Positions 24,026-33,182 of a stretch of 47,844 nucleotides of DNA are shown one piece after another. This DNA is from Phycisphaerae bacterium. GTDB lineage: Bacteria > Planctomycetota > Phycisphaerae > UBA1845. The DNA lies in contig JAJDDP010000106.1 of assembly GCA_029260235.1 (NCBI GenBank), positions 1-47,844 on the forward strand. Direction: 5' to 3'. Numbering within the stretch: the first letter of the stretch is position 1; each line of letters begins with the position of its first letter. The translations under genes were made by a program, and so were the position numbers. Below the pieces are notes generated by a model. It saw only the letters and a program-made list of their open reading frames with translations. It was not told the origin of the DNA and searched no databases.

Positions 24026-26433
24026 AGTTTGTTGGCCCTTGCTCTAGTGGTCCGATTCTGTCCTTCGGAATCTGCCCCTCCATGCCCGGATACCGGGATA
24101 ACGAAGCGGTACATCGTATGGGGTTGGTCGGGCAATAGCGGTTTGTAGGCTGCACTGCCCGTTCGCGTACAAAGCGTAACCGGTCCCTGGTCATCCGCAA
24201 AGCCGATGAGCATGAATCGCTCTTTGGTAATCATGTCACTCACATCGAGTTGACGACAATGCCGACGACTAATGTCGCAGCCGCCCGGGGAAAAGCTCTG
24301 CGGGAGGTTCCGCGGGTCAAGCTCGCTCAGCATGGTCATCATGAGAAGCGCATCCTGGTAGTCAGCCAGATTGAAGTCTGCAACCTCTTTACCAGCACCG
24401 CCGAACGGATTGTTGGTGACGAACTTTTTACCCCAGTTGACTTGGTTTTGCCCTAGTCTTCGATCCAGCATCTCCTCTATGCTCAATCGACCCAATCCCG
24501 AGGGTGAACTCCAAACACGCCCAGCCAAGTCAATGGTCTCGCCTGCCTCAATGGTGCCGACCGGGTGAATCAAGACTTGGACTATCGCGTCTTTGGACGA
24601 TCGGGGGCCGATGTTTACCAACCCAGCCTGGCATGGGTCCTGAAGTGGCTGGACCAGAATGCAATCCCGCAGCGCAACGCCCAGATTGTTGGTGACAGAG
24701 CTTCCTTCGGCGATTACCATCATGGAGCGTTGAATGCTATCGTCGGTGTTTGGCTCTACAATGATCTTGGCATCGACAGTTTGTCGTAGCTGGCCAAACC
24801 AGCGACCTTCGAATTGCTTGAGGGTCGCCCGCACGGGCACACTTTCGAGGGCTGCGCTGGCTGGCACCATGCGATATCGCGAAGGGTCCGTATAGCCATC
24901 ACTGGCTGACCGGCTTTGATTCCCTGACGGCAGGGGCTTCAAACAACAGGCAGAGCTGCCCGGTTTTTCCTCAGCGGTGTAGTCAGCCGGCATCCACACG
25001 TCCGGAAATGAGTGGATAGCAGTCTTGAGGCCGAAGTAGGCAGTTGCCATAGCTTCGGACTGGCCGACCTGGGCATCAACAATGGTCAATTGTTGAAGCG
25101 ATTGCCCGACGCCGCGCATTGCTTGGACAGCCACCAAACTCAGGACCGCCGCCCCACCAGCTACAACCGCAAAAGCACTCCAAGCATGCCGCGTCCAACT
25201 CCGCGAACGGAGAAACGCCCACGATCCGAATGTGGAAACGCCAACGTACACAATCGAGAATAGTAGGGCCGCCAAGAGGTATAGACCTGTTGATCTTCGG
25301 AAACCGGTCGTTTGTTCCAGATAAGGAAACAAGGGCGCCACGTTGGGGGGCGTATCGACCCCACTCCGCAACTGTCTCAATTGTAGAGTGCGCTTGAAGA
25401 ATTCGATCGGGCTTAGCCCGGTCTCCTGCATCAAGTCGCTCAGCTCAGCCCCGACGAAAGTGACCACACCGCGCCCGAAGAAATGGCGGGCCGCCAGCAC
25501 CGCGTCACCGTCATCCTCGAGGACCAACACGCTTGCCCCTTGCTTGGCCTCGCAGAGCGCAGTCGGGATAGGCTGCTTGTAGCCTTCAAAAGCGCCGGGC
25601 CCAGCATTGAACAGCTTGGCCGTCAACTGTGTTAGGGTTTTCTGGTTGGCTACGCTGGTGACTTTCACCGGCAAGAGCGCGGCCAGCCGCTCTTCCTGCA
25701 TGAGCGTGTCGGTAGTCTTAGCCGCCGCAATCAACAGCTTGCCTCCGTGGCGAACCCATGTCGAAAGCGCCTCAATTTGATTACCGGTCAAATCGGTCGC
25801 AGTTGCTCCGTCCCAGACAATGCCATCCACCGCATCAAGACCCACCCATCGATCCGGCAAGTCTTCCGGTCGCAAATGGGCCACGCGAATCAGGCCGTCG
25901 AACTTGTCCTTCTGATCTTCACCCTCCAAGAAGGCGATCTTGCCGACCGCACCGTTGCTCAGAGATAAGATCAAGCGAGAATCGTCCTGCAGACGCTCCG
26001 GCATCTGAGCGGGCATCAAGGCATCGGACAGACTCGGATCTCCCTCCGAAGCAACCCGCACAGCTTCGCCATCTTCGTTGAGCACTTCGATGCGGATGAG
26101 CCCGCCTGAATCGGCGGCCGGCCCAACCACGCAGTAAAGAACGTATCGGCGCTGGGGAGAACTGTCAGCCTGGAGAAGAACCTTCACTTGGTCGTAAGGC
26201 AAGTCACCATCTTTGTCGCGCTGGGCTACGCGGAGATAGCCGTTAAAGTGATCCGCCCCACGCAGCGACAAATCCACGATCACCGGCGCCCACCCACCGG
26301 TGCGAACCGAATCACCGTAAGAGGTGGGAAACCCGACGTGGACCACCCTGCCGACGACCTGCCCCGAAGCAGGTGATCCCGCCACACCGAATATGGCAAC
26401 GCCGAGTGCGATCCACTTCAATCCGCAGGGCAT
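24022..26433 (-). CDS. exported membrane protein of the ABC operon with a GATase-like domain
   Basis: An 803-residue protein with a signal peptide (about 1-25, ending SPASGQ). A large extracytoplasmic N-terminal part (to about 375) contains an alpha/beta stretch like class I glutamine amidotransferase folds (VDGIVWDGATATDLTGNQIE, then LSTWVRHGGKLLIAAAKT), without an obvious catalytic Cys. Two hydrophobic helices follow (STGLYLLAALLFSIVYVGVS and WSAFAVVAGGAAVLSLVAV), then another extracytoplasmic domain. I do not know its function. Such proteins often travel with gliding-type ABC-2 exporters, suggesting an accessory or receptor part. ATG 26433 is preferred because GGGAGG lies six bases upstream; the frame extends to 26457. 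The last codons overlap the ATPase start. Confidence 0.7.
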   Translation of the reverse strand: MPCGLKWIALGVAIFGVAGSPASGQVVGRVVHVGFPTSYGDSVRTGGWAPVIVDLSLRGADHFNGYLRVAQRDKDGDLPYDQVKVLLQADSSPQRRYVLYCVVGPAADSGGLIRIEVLNEDGEAVRVASEGDPSLSDALMPAQMPERLQDDSRLILSLSNGAVGKIAFLEGEDQKDKFDGLIRVAHLRPEDLPDRWVGLDAVDGIVWDGATATDLTGNQIEALSTWVRHGGKLLIAAAKTTDTLMQEERLAALLPVKVTSVANQKTLTQLTAKLFNAGPGAFEGYKQPIPTALCEAKQGASVLVLEDDGDAVLAARHFFGRGVVTFVGAELSDLMQETGLSPIEFFKRTLQLRQLRSGVDTPPNVAPLFPYLEQTTGFRRSTGLYLLAALLFSIVYVGVSTFGSWAFLRSRSWTRHAWSAFAVVAGGAAVLSLVAVQAMRGVGQSLQQLTIVDAQVGQSEAMATAYFGLKTAIHSFPDVWMPADYTAEEKPGSSACCLKPLPSGNQSRSASDGYTDPSRYRMVPASAALESVPVRATLKQFEGRWFGQLRQTVDAKIIVEPNTDDSIQRSMMVIAEGSSVTNNLGVALRDCILVQPLQDPCQAGLVNIGPRSSKDAIVQVLIHPVGTIEAGETIDLAGRVWSSPSGLGRLSIEEMLDRRLGQNQVNWGKKFVTNNPFGGAGKEVADFNLADYQDALLMMTMLSELDPRNLPQSFSPGGCDISRRHCRQLDVSDMITKERFMLIGFADDQGPVTLCTRTGSAAYKPLLPDQPHTMYRFVIPVSGHGGADSEGQNRTTRARANKL

Positions 26434-26439
26434 GCAAGA

Positions 26440-26445
26440 CCTCCC
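26440..26445 (-). promoter_or_regulatory. strong ribosome-binding site deciding the start at 26433
   Basis: GGGAGG on the minus strand, six bases before ATG 26433. It decides against the in-frame ATG eight codons upstream. Confidence 0.75.
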
Positions 26446-26460
26446 ACCGCGACACACGAA

Positions 26461-26604
26461 TCACTGATACAGCCCATCTTCGACGAAAACGCGACATGCG
26501 CTGCTGCCCACTTCTTTGAGGACCGCAGCATACATGATATGCCCGGCACTTTCACAGGGGCAAATATGTGTGGAACAAATCCGTAGGTCTTGCGCCTGCT
26601 GCAT
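26461..26604 (-). CDS. small Cys-rich ORF at the head of the ABC operon, unrecognised
   Basis: A 47-residue frame starting MQQAQDLRICSTHICPC and ending EDGLYQ. ATG 26604 has GGAG six bases upstream, and the stop is 27 bases before the start of the next gene, so it could be the first cistron of the ABC operon. It has three closely spaced cysteines (Cys10, Cys15, Cys17) and a fourth near residue 37, possibly a small metal-binding or redox peptide. No family recognised. A chance ORF is possible; the longer frame to 26748 looks less protein-like. Confidence 0.3.
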   Translation of the reverse strand: MQQAQDLRICSTHICPCESAGHIMYAAVLKEVGSSACRVFVEDGLYQ

Positions 26605-27072
26605 TAGGAACTCCACGCCAGGGCATGCCCAAGCCAGGCAACCTCGGCGCACACACCGACCGTACCTCCCCCCATTCTTGTTGCGGGTTGACCAACTCTT
26701 ACAAGTTTTGAGGAAATTCGAGTGCGCCCAGGCCGCTTGGCAACTCAATCGGCCCTACGTGCCCAAGGCGTCAGCGGCCTTTGGTATGCCTCGATTGGTT
26801 TGAAATTGGATTTGGCGCTTTCACTCCAGCGAACCTGAATGGCAGCACTGATTGGCTCAAGCCAAGACCGGTCTCAAAACCTCTTGACGCGGACATGTCA
26901 GATGGTGCTATCTGGATCAAGAGAGGCAGCGACCAGCCGGGCGAGAATCGCTGGAAATACCGCGCGGGGATAATTCGCGTCTGGCAGTGGATGCGGGCGT
27001 GATGGTATCCGGAGGATTATGCGGTCGTTGCTGCCCTACAAGAGGGTTTCTTGCTCCTGAACGACACTCCGC
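26605..27072. other. intergenic stretch between divergent operons
   Basis: About 470 bases between the ABC operon (-) and the FG-GAP gene (+). The ABC operon promoter should be here but I cannot place it. A plus-strand frame at 26781-27002 (TTG start, 73 residues) has no support as a gene. No RNA or repeat was recognised. Confidence 0.4.
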
Positions 27073-27101
27073 TTGGGATCAAAGGCTCGATTTGCTATGA
27101 T
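27073..27101 (+). promoter_or_regulatory. sigma-70-type promoter for the FG-GAP protein gene
   Basis: TTGGGA (27073-27078) and TATGAT (27096-27101) are separated by exactly 17 bases. This is a good match to the housekeeping consensus and lies 93 bases before the chosen GTG start at 27195. Not tested; the preference of this organism's sigma factor is assumed. Confidence 0.5.
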
Positions 27102-27194
27102 GGAGTCGCTCTGAGCGGGAGTGGGCCGTCACACCCTCTTGGCCGGGCCGGATCGTCCGTCATTCGGGTTTCTCCGACTATCGAGAGGCATTGC

Positions 27195-28946
27195 GTGATA
27201 GCAAATCTTCTGTTCAAACATAGCTCTCTGAATACAAGCACCCTTCGGCTACCGTGCGTGCATACGGTTGCAGCTTTCTTTGCAAGTGTGGCCGTCGCTA
27301 GCGGCCAGCAATTCGTCCAGGAAACCGCCTCAAGATTCCCCAATCCGAACCCTGCTGACTACACCAATCAGCTCACTATCGGCGACATCGATGGCGATGG
27401 AGACCTAGACATCATCTTCGCCAACGGCGGCGGGTTCTCCTCTCCCGGCTCGCCTGAACTACTGCGTGTCTACAGCAACAATGGATCAGGATTTTTCACC
27501 GACTCGACTATCGGAGCCACCGGCGGTGTCACCGGATTGTTCCGCGGAGTGGAACTCGGTGATGTTGATGGCGATGGGGATCTGGACATGGTAGCCGTGC
27601 AAGACTTCAACCTGCCGGCGGATCTGCTGATCAACACTGGGGGCGGCCGATTCGCCAGCGCCGGGGCAGCGCGACTCCCAGCCATCACCCTCAGCAGTTC
27701 GCGGGCACAGTTCGGCGACGTGGACAACGATGGCGATCTGGATCTGTTCATCGTCAGCGGCACTTCCAGCAGATTCGACTGCGGACAATACCGCCTCTAC
27801 ACCAACGACGGAGCCGGTTTCTTCACCGACCAAACGGGCATCCTGTTTCCACTCGGCAATGTGTGCAACAATATGGATTGCATCTTCGGCGACATCGACG
27901 GCGATTTTGACCTGGACATCCGAACTTCCAGCACCGGCACCGACAACAGCCGCCTGTATCGCAATGATGGATTCGGTGTGTTTTCCGAGGTCGCCGGCGT
28001 CCCTGCTGACAGCTCAGCCTATTCCTACGACTTCGGTGATGTCGATGGCGATGGCGACCTCGATCTGCTGGGGGCAAACGCGGGGGCCAGCAACAGTGAG
28101 AAGCTACTGATCAACGACGGGGCTGGCAACTATATCGACTCTAGCGCGTGGCTGTTATCCAACCCCAGTATCGATGACAACGACAGCAAATTCTTCGACT
28201 ACGACAACGACGGCGATCTAGACTTGATCATCGGTGCGTTAGGCGGAACGTCAGAGCGCATTTATAACAACGAAGGAACGGGCCTATTTTCAGCCACAGC
28301 AAATGTGATTTCGCTGCAGACCGATTCTACGCTGGACATCATGGTGGCTGACTTGAATGGCAACGGAAAACTGGACATCGTCACTGCCCAGGGAGAATCC
28401 GGCAATTTCCAAAACCGGATCTATATCAACAATGGCCCAGCCGACTCGATTGCGCCCAACATCGTCAAGACCGAGATTCATCCGGACACAGCAGACACAG
28501 CTGGACCCTACGTTGTTCGTGCATCGATCCTCGATCAGATGAGCTCTGATCGAAATTTCTTCGACAAGGGAATCTCGCTCAACTACACCGTAAATGGCGG
28601 AGCAACTCTGACTATTCCTATGCGGCACAGCGGCGGACAGATCTATCGTGGCGAACTGCCAGGCCAACCGAATGGTTCCAGCGTGTCATATTGGGTCACT
28701 GCTACCGACTTCGCGAACAACACAGGCACGGACGGCACCGAAACATTCCTGGTGCAAGAACTCCTGTTCGACTCCGACAATGATGGCGACATCGACCTTA
28801 CTGATCTCAGCAATTTTGGCTCCTGCATATTGGGGCCTGATGTGGATTACCCCGCCGAGGATGCCTGCCTGATCCATGATGCAGACGATGATCTCGATGT
28901 CGATCTGGACGACTTTGATGGGTTCCTGATAGCGTATTCGGGCTAA
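27195..28946 (+). CDS. secreted FG-GAP (VCBS) repeat protein with dockerin-like calcium-binding tail
   Basis: A 583-residue secreted protein. After a signal peptide (LPCVHTVAAFFASVAVASGQ) come at least seven FG-GAP/VCBS repeats, each with an Asp-rich calcium loop: GDIDGDGDLD, GDVDGDGDLD, GDVDNDGDLD, GDIDGDFDLD, GDVDGDGDLD, DYDNDGDLD and DLNGNGKLD. They should form an integrin-like beta-propeller. An Ig-like segment follows, and the tail has two EF-hand-like loops (DSDNDGDIDLTD and DADDDLDVDLDD) in the style of planctomycete dockerin-type modules. GTG 27195 is chosen because GAGAGG lies six bases upstream and the signal peptide follows; the frame extends back to TTG 27051. It faces the sugar dehydrogenase gene tail-to-tail with 7 bases between. 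Extracellular binding is likely; the ligand is unknown. Confidence 0.85.
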   Translation: MIANLLFKHSSLNTSTLRLPCVHTVAAFFASVAVASGQQFVQETASRFPNPNPADYTNQLTIGDIDGDGDLDIIFANGGGFSSPGSPELLRVYSNNGSGFFTDSTIGATGGVTGLFRGVELGDVDGDGDLDMVAVQDFNLPADLLINTGGGRFASAGAARLPAITLSSSRAQFGDVDNDGDLDLFIVSGTSSRFDCGQYRLYTNDGAGFFTDQTGILFPLGNVCNNMDCIFGDIDGDFDLDIRTSSTGTDNSRLYRNDGFGVFSEVAGVPADSSAYSYDFGDVDGDGDLDLLGANAGASNSEKLLINDGAGNYIDSSAWLLSNPSIDDNDSKFFDYDNDGDLDLIIGALGGTSERIYNNEGTGLFSATANVISLQTDSTLDIMVADLNGNGKLDIVTAQGESGNFQNRIYINNGPADSIAPNIVKTEIHPDTADTAGPYVVRASILDQMSSDRNFFDKGISLNYTVNGGATLTIPMRHSGGQIYRGELPGQPNGSSVSYWVTATDFANNTGTDGTETFLVQELLFDSDNDGDIDLTDLSNFGSCILGPDVDYPAEDACLIHDADDDLDVDLDDFDGFLIAYSG

Positions 28947-28953
28947 CTCTCTG

Positions 28954-30252
28954 CTATCGACTGGCCATTCCAATAGCACGCCGCGATCCCCGTCGATGAT
29001 TCGACAAGCGAGCCTGAAGTAGCCAGAGATTGATCAGAACCGCCACACCGGCGTCCAGGCCACACGGACTTCCCGGGGCCCGAGCAACATCTGCCGTGGG
29101 AATGACCGAGCCATCACTGCTGGGAGCGGGGAGCTGCTCACCCTGCTTGTGCAGCACTTCCATCACCCGTCCGGTGAACAGTTCGGTATAGAACAACGTG
29201 CCTTGGTTCGAGACGGCCAAATCGACAGGCCCACCCGATACGCCCAAGATCTTTGTGTGCCCAACCACATGCCCGCCATCCAGCCGCACCCGAAATAGAG
29301 CCTGGCTCACAAAATCAAGATGGAACAGGTCGCCGGTGAACTCTTCGGGAAACTGGCCTCCATGATAGGAAACGATCCCGCTGATCGCCGCACCTTCTTC
29401 GCTGTAGGCCAAGATCGGATCAGTGTACCCCGGCGCGGCGTTCGCATCCTGAAAACCCTCCGCGTCAGGCCAACCGTAGTTGCCGGCCGCCTCTACGATG
29501 TTGATCTCTTCCCGGCGCGGTTCATTCATGGAGCCGACATCGCCGGTGATCAAACGACCATCTTGGGAAAAACAAAAGCGAAACGGATTACGAAACCCCA
29601 GCGCAAAAACAGCCCGCTTGGTGCCAGTGGGTGTCACAAAAGGGTTGTCGGCGGGAATCGACCCATCGAGGTTGATGCGACTGATCTTTCCAGACAACGT
29701 CTGCACTTGCTGGGCGTTTTGAGGAATATCCAGATCGCCGATGGAAAAATACAACTTTCCGTCGCCTCCGATTCGGACGCAGCCGCCGTTGTGGATACCG
29801 CCCTGGGTGGGCAAATTCCCCTTAAGCACAACCGGTTGCAGGCCTCGCCCATCTGTGTCGGTCAAGCGGATTATTTGCTGTTCGTGATCGCTAACGCAGG
29901 CCATCGCATATAGGTAGCCATTGTCAGAAAAGTCAGGATCGAGGACGATGCCCGACAAGCCACACTCCGCGAACTCGAAGACGTCGAGTTGTGCCCAGGG
30001 TTCCTCGTCCACTGCCCCGTTGGCAATGACGCGAATCAGCCCGCCGCGCTGGGCAACGAAGGTCCGGCCATCCGGGCCAATAGCCAGGGCGATTGGCTGG
30101 TCTAGCCCCTCGGCAAAGACGCGCGCCTCAAAATCTTCGGTATCTTGTCCCCTGCTTTGAGCACAAAGCCCCAAGAACATAATCCCAGCCAGAACAACCG
30201 CGTATTGTTGACGAATCAAAGCGTCGCTCTGTCCTTGGTATTTCGGTAGCAC
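28954..30252 (-). CDS. PQQ-dependent sugar dehydrogenase family (GSDH), exported, with C-terminal anchor-like tail
   Basis: A 432-residue protein with a signal peptide (VVLAGIMFLGLCAQSRGQ) and the six-bladed propeller of soluble glucose/sorbosone dehydrogenases. Visible signatures: ALAIGPDGRTFVAQRGGLIRVI near 55, GGCVRIGGDGKLYFSIGDLD near 155, NPFRFCFSQDGRLITGDVG near 220, and EAAGNYGWPDAEGF near 250. It probably oxidises an aldose or related compound outside the cytoplasm with PQQ; the real substrate is unknown. The C-terminus has Cys397-Gly, a hydrophobic stretch (GVAVLINLWLL) and many arginines, like a processed sorting tail. The start is GTG 30252 without a strong ribosome-binding site. 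It lies 36 bases after the DUF1501 gene and is probably in its operon. Confidence 0.85.
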   Translation of the reverse strand: MLPKYQGQSDALIRQQYAVVLAGIMFLGLCAQSRGQDTEDFEARVFAEGLDQPIALAIGPDGRTFVAQRGGLIRVIANGAVDEEPWAQLDVFEFAECGLSGIVLDPDFSDNGYLYAMACVSDHEQQIIRLTDTDGRGLQPVVLKGNLPTQGGIHNGGCVRIGGDGKLYFSIGDLDIPQNAQQVQTLSGKISRINLDGSIPADNPFVTPTGTKRAVFALGFRNPFRFCFSQDGRLITGDVGSMNEPRREEINIVEAAGNYGWPDAEGFQDANAAPGYTDPILAYSEEGAAISGIVSYHGGQFPEEFTGDLFHLDFVSQALFRVRLDGGHVVGHTKILGVSGGPVDLAVSNQGTLFYTELFTGRVMEVLHKQGEQLPAPSSDGSVIPTADVARAPGSPCGLDAGVAVLINLWLLQARLSNHRRGSRRAIGMASR

Positions 30253-30288
30253 AGAAGTTGATTACACCGCTACAGGTCACATGCAAGC

Positions 30289-31494
30289 CTATCTGAACAG
30301 CGAAGAGCCTACAGATTCATTGAATGACTCCCCTCCCACCTGGAACACTGGAGCAGGGTCGAACCCAAGCCAGTCTCGGATGCAGCTGCCAAATACTGCC
30401 CTGAAATCGACGTAGTAGGGTAACGAGTCTTCTCTCAAATCCGCCGAAGTCACCCGCTGGCCATGCAGACCGCCGTTCACTTGAGGCCCGACCAGAATCA
30501 TGTGCCCGCCCTGCCCGTGGTCAGTACCAGGGCTTCCGTTTTCAATGTTGCGACGACCAAATTCCGAATAAAAGCAGATGCAGGTCCGCGACCACAGTCC
30601 CATGGCTTTCAGGTCGCCCACGAATTGACTAAACTCGTCGTTGAGCTTAGGAAAGAGTGATTCCTGGGCGGTGTTTTGCTCTCCGTGGGTGTCGAACCCG
30701 CCAAAACTCAGCTTGAGGATCTGCGTACCCAAGTCAGCCGACGCCAGCTTGGCCGCGCGATAGAATTCGCCGCGGGCTTCCCCGGTCGATTCAAATCCTT
30801 CGGTTCGGCTTCGGATTTCCTCGCCCAACTCATCAATTTTTGCATAGGTATCCAGGATAGCCTGTTGCGATGCGTTGCGGTTGCGTTTCAATTCAGCCAG
30901 CCGACCGAAAGCATCTTGGGCTGCCCCCCTGTAACTCTTGTCAGGGTAGCCATAGTTCTCCGGATCGCCGATGGTGCGCGTATCCAGCACGCCGAAAGGC
31001 TCGTCGAAGTAGCTTTTCTTCAATCGATCATACCAGTGGCCATTGATGCCGGTACCGCCCGTTAGATTGCGCACCCCAAACTCGAAGATCTCTTGACTTT
31101 CAAAGTGCGAACCGTTGGCGTCTGGGTAGCCTACCTGCTGAACGATAGCGACCTCATTCTGAGCAAACAGGTCGATGAACGTCGGGAACAAGTTGTTGAT
31201 GCCATAGCCCGAGTCGCCAGGCAGCACCCCCACTTGATCCTGGGTAAGGGCCAACAAAGGACGGTTGCTCTGATAGACCGAATTCGAATACGGAGCCAAG
31301 AAGCTAAGCACGTCAAAGCCGCCGTTAAGTTGGCAGAGCACCAGCAGATTCCCCGTCCCGCCCGCAGACTGGGCAAAAGTCGAAGCAACCGTACCAAGGA
31401 GCGGATCAGCAAAGGCCATCGCCCCCAAACCCCATCCTGCCTTGGTTAGGAAACTCCGTCGCGTCAGAATTTGGCACTCTTTACACTCACTCAT
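30289..31494 (-). CDS. DUF1501 domain protein, Tat-exported
   Basis: A 401-residue protein with an N-terminal twin-arginine signal, TRRSFLTKAGWGLGAMAF (Arg12, Arg13), so it is exported folded. The body matches DUF1501, which is distantly related to the alkaline phosphatase/sulfatase fold: LLVLCQLNGGFDVLSFLAP, a segment with SHFESQEIFEFG, LKLSFGGFDTHGEQ, and SEFGRRNIENGSPGTDHGQG near 290. The catalytic role is not established. The gene lies 77 bases after a DUF1800 gene. DUF1800/DUF1501 pairs are very common in Planctomycetota and the two products are thought to work together in the envelope. Confidence 0.92.
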   Translation of the reverse strand: MSECKECQILTRRSFLTKAGWGLGAMAFADPLLGTVASTFAQSAGGTGNLLVLCQLNGGFDVLSFLAPYSNSVYQSNRPLLALTQDQVGVLPGDSGYGINNLFPTFIDLFAQNEVAIVQQVGYPDANGSHFESQEIFEFGVRNLTGGTGINGHWYDRLKKSYFDEPFGVLDTRTIGDPENYGYPDKSYRGAAQDAFGRLAELKRNRNASQQAILDTYAKIDELGEEIRSRTEGFESTGEARGEFYRAAKLASADLGTQILKLSFGGFDTHGEQNTAQESLFPKLNDEFSQFVGDLKAMGLWSRTCICFYSEFGRRNIENGSPGTDHGQGGHMILVGPQVNGGLHGQRVTSADLREDSLPYYVDFRAVFGSCIRDWLGFDPAPVFQVGGESFNESVGSSLFR

Positions 31495-31571
31495 AACCTG
31501 CCCCCCGTTGGTCCTACCCTGTTTCCATTGTCGCGGTCAAACCTACTGCCCGATCAATGCGGTGACTTCAA

Positions 31572-33182
31572 TCAGCGGCCCATGACCCGTTCATCCATGG
31601 CCATCAAGCGGATCATCTCGAATACATGCCTCGGTTGATTGTCCGGTTCTTCCAGGTGAAATGCCCGCCATCCATTCTGATCCAGAACTTCGATGTAGAT
31701 GTCGATTTCATCTTCGGTCAGATTCAGATGAAAAACCCCGGCAATGCGTTCGACGATGTCGCGGCGGACTTCTCGCTCTATCCACTGGCTCTGCGGTGGC
31801 AAGAGATGAAAAGGCAGCCCTGCCGTATGTTCAGGTCCGTAATCCATCACCCGGCCTAGGGCATTGGATCGGTTGATCAGCCATTGGTCTTGCAGCCAGG
31901 CCTGCCCTTCGCTCCACCCTTCCACGCCTGGCGGATTCAGCAAGTCTTGCCCAGCCGCCGCCAAGTCGTGGCTCAGCTGATCGAACAGATAGCCCTGGGA
32001 TTCCTCGCTGTAGATATGCATATCCAATGTCCGGGCGACCCCCACGAAGTGTTCCACCGGAGAGGTGATTTGGTTCCCATTCGCCTCAGACGAGAACATG
32101 GCTTGACTGGTCAAGAGAGTCCGTACCAGCGGTTCAATCTCAAATCCTCCGTTGGCAAATTGATTCGCTAGGGTGTTGATGAGCCCGTCGTTGGGATGAT
32201 CGTGAATAAAGAACTCGAACAGGTTTCTGGCCACATAACGAGCTGATTCTTGCTGCTCCAGGGTCAAATCGATCATCGAAATGTAGTTGTAGTTAGCCGG
32301 CTGAGCTCGTTGGGGGAACACATCCTTTAGCGTCTCGTCGTGGTTGAGAAGGTCGAAGATTGGGCGGGCATCCAAGTCGCTCTCCCGCAGCAAGGTAATG
32401 CCCGTGAAACCCCGGGCACTCTCCCGAATGTCAGCCTCGTCGTACAGAACATCGCGCCCCAGCGTAAACAACTCCCAGAACTCGCGGGCGTAGTTTTCGT
32501 TGGGGCTATCTTTGGGACTGTTGGCTCCGTTTAGCCAAATCAACATGAGGGGATCGATGGTCAGTTCTTCGAGGAAGTCGCGGTAGTTTCCCAACGCATT
32601 GGTGCGCAACATCTGCCAATGCTTGATGGCCAATCCTCGATCCCGGCCCTCAAGAACACGGCGCGAAGTCGCGAAGCGGTCATGCCAAAATATGGCCAAC
32701 TGCTCGGTCAGCGGATTGTTCCCATCGAGGAGGTAGACAAGCCAACGCTTGGGGATGTTGTCCTCGTATAGTTCCGCCAACTCAATGACGGAATCCGGCT
32801 CGGTCCGGCTCTCAAGCAGGTCATCTACGGTGGCTGACAACCCCTTCCGCACCGCGTCGTTGACTTGCTCGGGCGTTGCTCCAAAAGCAGCCCGGCGAAG
32901 AAGGTGATAGGCTTCGTTCGAGGTCAGCGTATCGCGATAAACAGCCACTGACTGCGCGGTCCCGCCGAACTCGAACCCGTCGTCACTGCTGCCCTCAGCT
33001 GAACCACCGCCACTCTCACCGGTAGTCCCGCTCGAGCCATCGCTCGCCGCATCGGCCGAGGAGCCGGATTCACCGCCTCCCCCGCCGCTGCCGGCTGCGC
33101 CGCAGCCCGACATGGCACTCACGCCCGCGATGATGATCGCCGACGTAGCCAACCACTGCCAAAACCTATCCCAAGTCAACAT
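31572..33182 (-). CDS. DUF1800 domain lipoprotein
   Basis: A 536-residue exported protein. The signal peptide ends in SAMSGC, a lipobox (Cys27). A low-complexity Gly/Ser linker (about 28-75) follows, then the DUF1800 domain: HLLRRAAFGATPEQVNDAV near 93, IFWHDRFATSRR near 165, IDPLMLIWLNGANSPKDSPN near 210 and NENYAREFWELFTLG near 228. The function of DUF1800 is unknown. It is the first gene of a run with DUF1501 and a sugar dehydrogenase. Purine-rich GGGGAGGGA precedes the ATG. The Ser/Gly linker probably holds the domain away from the membrane. Confidence 0.92.
   Translation of the reverse strand: MLTWDRFWQWLATSAIIIAGVSAMSGCGAAGSGGGGGESGSSADAASDGSSGTTGESGGGSAEGSSDDGFEFGGTAQSVAVYRDTLTSNEAYHLLRRAAFGATPEQVNDAVRKGLSATVDDLLESRTEPDSVIELAELYEDNIPKRWLVYLLDGNNPLTEQLAIFWHDRFATSRRVLEGRDRGLAIKHWQMLRTNALGNYRDFLEELTIDPLMLIWLNGANSPKDSPNENYAREFWELFTLGRDVLYDEADIRESARGFTGITLLRESDLDARPIFDLLNHDETLKDVFPQRAQPANYNYISMIDLTLEQQESARYVARNLFEFFIHDHPNDGLINTLANQFANGGFEIEPLVRTLLTSQAMFSSEANGNQITSPVEHFVGVARTLDMHIYSEESQGYLFDQLSHDLAAAGQDLLNPPGVEGWSEGQAWLQDQWLINRSNALGRVMDYGPEHTAGLPFHLLPPQSQWIEREVRRDIVERIAGVFHLNLTEDEIDIYIEVLDQNGWRAFHLEEPDNQPRHVFEMIRLMAMDERVMGR

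Noticed and set aside
26781..27002. Plus-strand 73-residue frame with a protein-like end
   Set aside because: Only a TTG start, no ribosome-binding site and no recognised family.
27051..27194. Longer N-terminus of the FG-GAP protein from TTG 27051
   Set aside because: It would put 48 residues before the signal peptide and overlaps the good promoter at 27073-27101; GTG 27195 has a ribosome-binding site.
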